A program made the translations under genes and the position numbers. Below, piece by piece: positions 55,888 through 64,000 of a stretch of 64,000 bases of DNA. How positions within the stretch are numbered: the first letter of the stretch is position 1; each line of letters starts with the position of its first letter. Source of the DNA: Chloranthus sessilifolius (Eukaryota > Streptophyta > Magnoliopsida > Chloranthales > Chloranthaceae); contig CM037588.1 in assembly GCA_021018995.1 (NCBI GenBank), positions 147,827,725 to 147,891,724 on the forward strand. The letters run 5' to 3'. The notes under the pieces are model-generated. The model had not been told where the DNA came from. It searched no databases and worked only from the letters and a program-made list of their open reading frames with translations.

Positions 55888-58301
55888 GCAGGACTTTCCA
55901 ATCCCTTAGGTATAGGAAAGGCCGGTTCGCCAACCTATTGATTAAACGATAAGCCGGACAAACAGGGAACATACCAGAGCAAAGCGCAATGAATATCCAT
56001 AGCTAAAATAAATGCGGAAGCAATTAAAAGTAAAGAACCACCGATGATGGCCGGCCATCATCGAAACATGGCTCATAACAGAAATCAACGTCAAATATAA
56101 AACTATGGTATCCAACTAAAATGGGCCCACAAATTCAAGTCTAACTCTCACCACAAATAAGAAAATCAGTAAGTTCTATACTGGGAAAAACTCCTCAGGA
56201 GGAACCTCAAGCTCTTCCTCAGGCACGTAGTCGTGGATCGATCTCACGACGAATAGCCACGTCGATAGACTGAACTGGACGTATAGTCGGAGTGAGCTAA
56301 CCAACAAAGCTCAGTAGAAGAAAGACATCTACGGCATTTTACTTTAACTAATATGGTTTCAAAACAAATATCGGAATATAACTTGTCAAACATATAAGCA
56401 GATAATAAACTGAATTTAGGTGCAGAAATCATATGTAAGATTTATTTCTAAATGTGTGAATACAGTTTCAAGAACAGATGCAGTGTTTCAATATCTTAGT
56501 TTCTCTAACTTCAATATGCAAAGTTCAGTAATTCATGACTTAATCCTCAACTTAAAATACCTCCCGAGTAAACTATATCTCGAGAGCAGGAATATAGCCG
56601 ATGGGAACTCCTACCTACCATCGTCGCTCATGAACCCTTTTTCAGGATGCAACAAGCCCCTGCGTAATGAGGGAAACTTGTGCCAGGAAATTGTTCAGGA
56701 ATTTTTGAGGGGTCGTTCAGGTCAATCATAAAACAAATGCAGATACTAATATAAATCAGATGCAAGTTTCTTATACATAGTTCAGGTTCTTGATTTCAGA
56801 TTTTCAGAGCTTAAGCAGATTCAGGTTTCAGGATTCAGGTAGATTTAGATTTTCAGTCATTCATATCAATTTCAGTTTACAGATGTAATTTCAATGGCAT
56901 ATGCAAGTTTAAAGATTTTAATTCAAAATATCCATGCGAATTAAAATAAAATACTGTAAAGATGAGATTCTCCTACCTAAAACTCGGAGTTATGCGAAGT
57001 CAAGCAAGGTCCTATTGATGGTCTCTCGCCCTCAATCTACATCACAATATACGTTCATGCATTAAGATAAACTCTAATTACTAATAATATAGACCTATTT
57101 AAGCGTTTCCTCAAAAATAAGTCAAAATAGGCAAGTTGCGCCAATCCTAGAATTTGATGTAACATTCTTATATATTTTTGACTATTAAGACGATTGATCC
57201 AGGAGTTGGTCAAAACATACAAGTTGTAGATTTTTCTATTAGCTTTCCAACGCAAAAAGAATCGTCTCAATCGGAGTTCGGGACAAAACGTTATGACTAA
57301 AATACCAAGGCAATGTCGAAGTTCGACAATACCTCGCTCGAGCGATGATAATAGCTCGCTCGAGCGATTTGATGTAACATTCTCATATATTTTTTACCAT
57401 CAAGACGATTTATCCATGAGTTAGTCAAAACATGAAAGTTGTAGATGTTTCTATTAGCTTTCTAACGCAAAAAGAATCGTCTCAATCGGAGTTCGGGATA
57501 AAATGTTATGACTAAAATACTAAGGCAATGTCGGAGTTCGGTGATACCTCGCTCGAGCGATGATAATAGCTCGTTCGAGCGAGCTACAGCGACGCGATTT
57601 TGCTGGTTTTCACCCGAATCGAAACCCATACATCCCAAAGCAAAACCCATGGCTAATCTAATGATTTAATCAAAAAGTTTAATTAAAACGTACCTTTAAT
57701 CTAAGGATTCCTAGATTAGAAATGAGTCACTGAATGGAGCTTGAGAACGAAACGGCGAGTTTCCTCAACGATTCGCGCGATCGATCCCACGAGTTCACGA
57801 GACAACTCCAACCGCCCCAATGATCTCAACCTCTCCCAATAGCCAACTACGAATCCAAGGTTGATTCAAGTTCTTTCTAAGGTTTAAGTGCTTTCAACAA
57901 AGAGGGTTCTAGAGAAGGAGGTTTTCTAAACCGATCTCCTACGATAATTGAAGAAGAGAGAAGACGGAGTTTCACACGGTTGGGTAACTATCCTCTCTTA
58001 ACAAAACCTAGTATAATACGGGAATGCAATTCCTTCTTATAATAGGATTGCTCACAAAGTAAAACACACACACACATCTTATGTATTATACACTTCTAAT
58101 TTTAAAACTCAAGTCCGGTGTTGAGCGGCTACACCGAGGTCGGTGCACAATTTTCGCACAAGGGTCCAAATGGGCTCTAAATTAAAATCTGTCCGCACAA
58201 TCACATCTAGATAAAAATCCAAAACAAATAGTGACGTCGGTTGCCGAGCCGAATACACACACAGGGTCAGTCTAACTCGGGTTCAAAATACGGTCTTTAC
58301 A
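55888..58301 (-). repeat. Element C 5' LTR (LTR3)
   Basis: About 2414 bp. The TATA-like CTATTATAAG lies at 58035-58044 on the minus strand, about 260 bp from the LTR start. Two 214-bp units with the CTCGAG palindromes are at about 57157-57585, downstream of that promoter. The inner end (expected GGGTCGTCACA) is truncated. CTTTG at 58302-58306 is the TSD. Confidence 0.9.
58035..58044 (-). promoter_or_regulatory. Probable TATA box of element C 5' LTR
   Basis: CTATTATAAG on the minus strand, also present in LTR1 (near 21887-21897) and LTR2. Its distance from the LTR start is similar to the TATA boxes of A and B. Confidence 0.5.
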
Positions 58302-58815
58302 CTTTGCATGTGGGGATCTGGGTGATTTGAATATGGTTAATCCTTGGGTTTTGCGATGATTATGAATTTGGCTATACTGCTATGATGATGTGCTTTGTCT
58401 CTGGATTATGTGCTTTGCCTATGAATGATGGGCTAATTCTCGTTATGCCTTGAGAACGTGTGTCTATGTTTACTCTCGTCATATGATGTGATAAATAAAA
58501 ATTTTCGTTTGTTCACCTTGAGTCACAGTGGGGTATGTTTCCCGGCATGTGACACTTGGGGTGTAGGCATCCATGAACGGATGCAATCCACTATAGCATT
58601 ATGAGGTGCCACACGCAGTAGATTCAGGTTATTACGGATCCTGTCCCTTGACTTGCGTGCCTTGTGAAGCCATCGCACTGTGACCCATTTTCTTCCACTT
58701 TAGACTCGTTTGCTTTCGCTTTGATTCCAAACTTTTTCTTAGGAAGGGGTTCCTTGTAGACCTGCTTGTGTATGTTTCACATTTTTGAGGTTGAAAATTC
58801 CTAAGGAGGGGAGAA
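58302..58815 (+). other. Element B 3' non-coding region, second part, with hairpin and polypurine tract
   Basis: Resumes B after element C. The conserved block around 58520-58690 holds hairpin GCATCC-ATGAAC-GGATGC (58567-58584). Purine run AAGGAGGGGAGAA (58803-58815) is the polypurine tract. Confidence 0.85.
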
Positions 58816-61069
58816 TGTAATATCTCAGATATTTTGGACCTGAATTCGATTATCTCGATAAGCGTGCTCAAAAAAATTACATAATAAATTATGGGTAATT
58901 AGGTAAGTTCATATAAAAGAAGAAACTTGGTAAAAACAGTTTATGGCGTTGACTTATGGAAGTCTTATAATTAGTGACTTATACACCAAAGTGTATGTAT
59001 GTGCTCAACACTAGATTTAATTTCAATTCAAGTGGATAGGAATGTAAATAAAATATCATGATATTTTGATAAAATATCATGATATTTTGGGTATGCTATG
59101 TTTTTTTATCAAGAGAGAAGAGTAAAAGAGAAGTTTCACTCTTCCTTCCTCTCATGAGAACCGAACCTGTGTGCTCTTGCAACTTCCTTGTTTCCTTTGC
59201 TTAGATCCCTTAGTGATTACACTCATTCTCGCCATCTCAACCATAGAAATAGATTGTGTTCAGCCACTATTTTTGATTTAATATATTGAGGTAGAAGGAT
59301 AGGGGAGTGTGATACTTATGTGTGTGAATCTGAGCTGACAGTTGCTATAGCAGCAATGTTAGAGATGGATTGAATCTGGAGTCCGACTGGTTAAGGCTTG
59401 GTAGATTTGATCTGATGCTTGGAAATTAGATCATCGAAAGCCGAGGGAATCAATCTTAAGAGGTAGGCATTTAAATTCATTTGGTTAAGTTATTTGTTAC
59501 CTAGATTAGCTTAGATAAATTGTGAATATAAAACTAATGTCAGTTTTGATTTTTGGAAGAAATTGAGTTAAAGAAGAGCAAATTAACAACAGAAACCTAG
59601 AGAAATTCAAAGTTTGAATTCAAATTCAAAATTTGAACTTCGAATTCAAAATTCGAACCTTGAAAAGAGAATCGAGGTTCAAATTTTGGCTGCTGTTCGA
59701 TGCACTTCTAAAGGAATTTGATGATCGAATTGTCCTGTTTCTGGCCTTCTAAATTTTCTTGGAAAATTTGTGGGGAGCTTTTGTCTGGACTTGTAGACCC
59801 CATTAACACATTGTTGTGTTAATCCTTGTAGGTTCTAAATAGAAAGAATCCACTATGTTGACCTTCGTGTGAACTTAGACCGAATCAAAGTTGAAGGTAG
59901 GGGAACCTTAAAACTTATTGCATTTTGTCCTAAGTATTTGATAATCTGTTTTCAAGCATAGATCCTGAAATTATTTGAATATAAACATGATTCTGAGTTA
60001 GCATTACTTTGATTTAAGAAATTTTGAATAAACTTTGAAATGGCATATGAACTCCGAAATCTTGGAAATTCCTAACCTCACCTTTGAATCTGATTATGAT
60101 TTAGAACTCTGAAATCTGGAAATGTATTAAGTACATAAAATCCTATATGTTTAGTATCTGCATTTGAATTGAGGTTAATCAGAACGAAATCCTAAATTCT
60201 TTGAACCGTGCTAACGGTGAATCAGCCTAACACAAGTTTCCCTCATGACACAGGGGCTTGTTCCAATTTCAGAAAAAGGGTTCATTGAACGATGATGGTT
60301 AGTAGGGTTTCTCATCGGTAATACTCTCGCTCTCATGATATATTAATTTGGGAGATAATTTTAAGTTATAAATTTAAGACAATTAATTACAGAAGCATGC
60401 ATGACATCAGAATCTGAAAACATAAGAACTTTAGACCCATTTAATTTCTCATTTTGAATACTGTTTTAGAATTGGAAGTTAGTAAATCAAGACATGTTTT
60501 GAAAATTATATCTGATTTGATATTTGTCTTTGAAAACCATTGCTTATGACTAAGTGTGAATAAAAAGAGTTTCCTCTACTGAGCGTCGATGTTAGCTCAC
60601 CCCAACTATACCTCATAGGTGCTGAGACTGATTTGGGCTCCGACGACCTTGATCTAGAGGACTCTCTGACTACATCCCTGAGGAGGAGCCAAAGATCCCA
60701 GCAAAGGAGTTCTTTCCCAGATCTAAGTTTACTAGTTTGGTATACTTTTTGGTCTTAGAATCATTTTGAATTATGGGCTCAAGGCCTTGTTTGGATATTT
60801 TTGATATCATTCTGAGGAACCGTCATTAGGAACCATTGTTTAGGTGATTGGATTGGCCATCACCGGTGGTTCTTCCTGATTCATTTTTGAGATATATTGA
60901 TGGTATGAGATATTGTTCTTGTTTTATTAGTTTTGTTTTTGTTTAGAATTATGCTTATGTTGTCGGCTTTTGTCTGATGATTAACTTATGTTCGACTTAT
61001 TGAGAAATCAATAAGTTGGCAAACCGACGTTTCCTATATCATGAGGATTGGAAAAGTTGGGTCGTCATA
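58816..61069 (+). repeat. Element B 3' LTR
   Basis: 2254 bp. It retains the inverted-repeat motif stretch (about 59605-59745) that the 5' LTR lost. Many half-sites have turned into TTTGAA or TTCAAA. It ends GTCGTCATA, a decayed CACA. Confidence 0.93.
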
Positions 61070-61372
61070 GTAGCTCTTCTCAATTCCGTGTCATATGATA
61101 TGATCATATGTTGCCTTCACGTCATGATAGTAGACGTTGCAACATTTGATGCAAGGGCATTTTAACCTTTCATCATAAACTGCTCCACGAAAGTCAACAA
61201 ATTTAATGAATTCTCTTTCCCCATCGTAGTATGCTTCAGTATTTCTATTATAGCAGCATATTTCAAAAAGTCACTACTTTCACCACTTCATCAAAATACT
61301 AACTATTTAGGAATATTAATTAATCGTAATAAAAAATGCTTACCGAGGCTTCTGCATTCATCTTTTATCCAT
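61070..61372 (-). pseudogene. CACTA transposase, first exon region and N-terminal domain
   Basis: ATG at 61372 gives MDKR-stop-MQKPR, like the usual MDKSWM start of TNP2 proteins with TGG now TGA, followed by a GTAAGC donor. The next part encodes EREFIKFVDFRGAVYDERLKCPCIKCCN, the Cys-rich transposase-associated domain, and HGIEKSY, then the element B insertion. It continues in frame at 10432. The GTAGC at 61070-61074 is the right TSD of B. Confidence 0.85.
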
Positions 61373-64000
61373 AATATCTATACAAGAAGCTTTTAAAATA
61401 GAGATTGTTTATTTGAGCTGAGCTCGTGAGAGTAATGAGAGAAAATGAGAAAGACTAGTGATACTAATTCGATCAAACACTATGATTCAACTTTATCAAT
61501 CACAAGGAGGATCAGTAATAAGTAATGGACATATCTATGATATAGGTATGAGAAGCAGTTGCCGAAAAAATATAATTTCAGTTACATACAAGTGCAAAAG
61601 AAGAGAAAAAATGCAATGAATCTCATGTTAATAAACATATAAGTGCACAATAGCAATAGACATTCCTATGATATAACTCCTGCAATACCAGCTATCAGTA
61701 GTGAATCAACAAATTGATCTTTGTTAAAGGGAAAACATGCTTTTAAATAATACTGCATTAAGAAGCAATAATTAAAACTTGCACTAGCAAGCACTGTGTC
61801 AATAACCAATGGCACATTAAGAACAAAAAGTGAATGAAAAAGTTGTCCACAACAGTTTGGTTACATGTGCAATGTGTTTGATAGATTAAATCAAATACAT
61901 AGAGGGCTTTTCTTTCATAGGAAAACTAATACAATTCATGCCTAAAACTACAATGTTAGGAATCAATGAAGATCATTTCAATACGTCATGAATCATGAGA
62001 TGCTTGTAATGTTTTTTAAAGCTTAGTTAGAATTTGTTATATATCACATTTTCCAGGTGGTTTGCAGCCTCAGCCCTACCTAGCATTGTTAACAACTATG
62101 TCTCATCGAATTCCCATATTCAATGATAGTTATACAAATACCATGGGGTTATTTTGACTGAAGTGTTGGTATTAAGTACCTGATCTCTCTTTCTCTCATG
62201 CATACATACATGTGTTCATGCAAACAAGTACAGATATGACTAGCAGGGCTTGGCTCGCCAGCACACGAATGTACCTGCATGGTCGGCTGATGTTGCAAGT
62301 GTAGCGCGGGAGCTCAGTGCTCTATGGGGTTTCTTCCATTTGAGCATATGGACCATAGAGCTCTTGCATATCTTTGTTTTAAAAAAGACCCTTATGTTAA
62401 CTGATGCCAGCTATGGATCCTAGTGCTCTTCCATATAAAGGACTCCACTCTCCTCACCAAGATATCATAAGATTTCTAAGATTATGAATTTTTGTATAAA
62501 TCAGCTTTTGACATGATTAATTAAGGTCTCAACGAGAAAGGCTTGACCTTGGCCCGACCCGGCCGTGCATGAATGGGCTAAGGTAGGTGGCCTAATATAT
62601 AAATGGGCTTGCAATAAAGCCAGACCTTATTAGTAAGTCGGGTCAAATATGAGCTAGTTTTGAGCCCCATTAAAAATCGGCCTATTTAATCTTGGCTTAC
62701 TTGGCCCGCATAACTCATGGCTTGCTGGACTCCCAGTTAAGAAATAGCTTAATGGCCAGTTTTGACTAAAAATTAAATTAATGGCACTGCCCCTTCCGTA
62801 AAATATCAAAAGTTGGCAATCATAAACACTGTTGAACAATCTGTCCCAAATCTGCTCACTGAATGTGGACTGTTGCCACAAATATGGTCAAGGATCCATG
62901 TTTATATTCATCGCTGCTCATACTGATTTTTTGGGCTAGGTCCAATTAGTATCTGCATCTATGATATAGATACTTAAAGTGTAACAAACTACTAACTTCT
63001 CTGTTATTTCGAGTGTTTTATGTTATTTCGACTATTTTGAGACCTAAAAGTAATTAATGTATGAACACTATATTTTTATATATAACAAGTTTTTCTTTTC
63101 TTTAGATAAGCAGTAACCATTTGTATCAGATGATTAAAATAACGAGGTAAGAGTTAAAACTTCTCCTGTCCCTTTAGGAGGGGCAATAGCCCCAATTATT
63201 GGATTTCCTCTCTTATTTATTATCTTTGACCCCCTGCATTTTCCCTCAAACAGTACCAGCTATCAAGTTAAAAAACTTTTGTGAAATGCCAGCACCACCA
63301 ATCGCATATTCAGGATCCCAAAGATTAACATTCAGTTAATACCCCCAGTTATTCAGCATAGTTTCAGGCTTTCGGCCATTAACTCCAGGAAGTCATCGTA
63401 AAACTCAGGATAAGCCATGGAATTTAAAAATTACTGAGGGAAGGCATAAGGACCAAATACTCAAATCAACTCATCCTCTCAGTTTGTAAAACCCACAAAA
63501 AAAACTTTATTATAAAGAATTATTTGCTTCAATATAACCAGCACATTCTAAAACTCGATTCCACACTTCTAAAGAAAAATCTACAATGTTCAAAAGATGC
63601 GATTAAGAGGAAATAGAATTTAATATAAAGATTATTCACTTGCAAAAAGTAAGTGGCAAAAAAAACCTTAATTTCGGGAACCTCTGCCATCTATCACACT
63701 TCTACAGCTGATTGAACTATGAAATAATAGTCTTCTATGACCCAGCCTCTAATAAGTGTCGTTAATAATTTTGCTCTGGTCATTTTTGTTTTTCTAATGT
63801 AGTCATTTGAGAGGGGGAGTCCAGCATAGGAGTATAGGCAATAGTATGTGACGACAACAAACTCAATTCCACCGCCTCATTAAAATCTTCAATTAGAAAA
63901 TGGCTTCAACATGAAGTCATTATGTAAAAAATTGAATTTCTTTTTGAATGCTAAACTAAACCGATTTGGTTAAGGATCCAAACTCTAAAATGTTGACAAC
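61373..64000. other. CACTA upstream region and unassigned AT-rich DNA
   Basis: No gene supported and no CACTA terminal inverted repeat found. A stretch at about 62540-62730 is rich in GGGCTTG/GGCCCG words and may be a small repeat. On the minus strand, short ATG frames at 63689 (MAEVPEIK, followed by GT) and 63418 (22 codons) could be the edge of a host gene, but evidence is too thin to call one. Confidence 0.4.

Larger units (their letters stand above)
19724..58301 (-). mobile_element. Element C: Tekay-type retrotransposon with three LTRs, carrying nested D and E
   Basis: Outer ends are TGTGACGACC (19724) and ...TCTTTACA (58301), flanked by TSD CTTTG. Transcription is on the minus strand: 5' LTR 55888-58301, PBS, gag (split by E), intron, protease, integrase (split by D), second LTR 24768-27237, an 824-bp foreign segment, a partial integrase, and the outer 3' LTR 19724-22122. 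Without D and E it is about 14.1 kb. The inner LTR is flanked by GTAAC, not by CTTTG, so the outer pair is the inserted unit. RT and RNase H are missing. Confidence 0.88.
10433..61069 (+). mobile_element. Element B: Tekay-type LTR retrotransposon with extra ORF, carrying nested C, D and E
   Basis: Ends are TGTAATATC...GTCACA/GTCATA, with TSD GTAGC at 10428-10432 and 61070-61074. The CACTA transposase reads continuously (GIEKSY then TM*FFHGK) if B is removed. Order: 5' LTR, tRNA-Met-type PBS, gag, intron, PR-RT-RNase H-integrase-chromodomain, motif cluster, aORF, (element C insertion), 3' region, PPT, 3' LTR. Without C, B is about 12.1 kb. All its coding frames contain stops, so it is inactive. 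Confidence 0.95.

Noticed and set aside
63134..63280. Open hydrophobic frame (GGAIAPIIGFPLLFIIFDP) on the plus strand, looked at as a possible organelle insertion
   Set aside because: No start codon, short, and I cannot match it to a specific organelle gene.
63350..63689. Possible first exon of a host gene on the minus strand (MAEVPEIK, MAYPEFYDDF)
   Set aside because: Only very short frames, weak splice donor, no domain. Left unannotated as a gene.

Overview
The window looks like intergenic nuclear DNA of a flowering plant. Nearly all of it is transposable elements inserted into one another: Ty3/gypsy chromoviruses of the Tekay/Del type, one Athila-type Ty3/gypsy element and one CACTA (En/Spm-like) DNA transposon. 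No intact host gene is supported. The species cannot be told from the sequence.

The nest can be read from target-site duplications (TSDs) and from coding frames that resume on the far side of each insertion. A CACTA transposase gene on the minus strand (61372 to 61070, continuing 10432 to about 7127) is split by Tekay element B (plus strand, 10433-61069, TSD GTAGC). B is split just after its extra ORF by Tekay element C (minus strand, 19724-58301, TSD CTTTG). C is split by Tekay-like element D (minus, 28203-41329, TSD GACTC) inside its integrase, and by Athila element E (minus, 43687-55016, TSD ATACT) inside its gag. Element A (plus, window start to 6464) is the 3' half of a relative of B. 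From 61373 to the end I see only the CACTA upstream region and unassigned AT-rich DNA.

Elements A, B and D have more than gag-pol. Each has an extra sense-strand ORF ('aORF', about 435-454 codons or longer) between integrase-chromodomain and the 3' LTR. Each also carries clusters of short inverted-repeat motifs, both in the LTR and just upstream of the aORF. In D the motif is TTCGA-TTAA-TCGAA (about 57 copies). In A/B it is the same half-site with a 3-nt gap (TTCGA-NNN-TCGAA). C has no aORF but carries TCGCTCGAGCGA palindromes in its LTRs. In D a TATA box and a leader with telo-box-like motifs lie between the array and the aORF. My inference is that these are family-specific recognition arrays, possibly read by the aORF product or by a host factor. 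This is the best candidate for an undescribed system here, and it is not proven.

Two spliceosomal-type introns interrupt the polyproteins. One sits at the gag/protease junction at the same codon and phase in B, C and D. The other sits in the integrase of A and B only and is cleanly absent from C and D. Retaining the first intron ends translation soon after Gag; splicing it fuses Gag to Pol.

Other points: C has three LTRs and encloses an 824-bp foreign segment with a B3-domain fragment. C has also lost RT and RNase H by a precise deletion. A block of about 110 bp is shared by the LTRs of C and E in opposite orientation relative to transcription.
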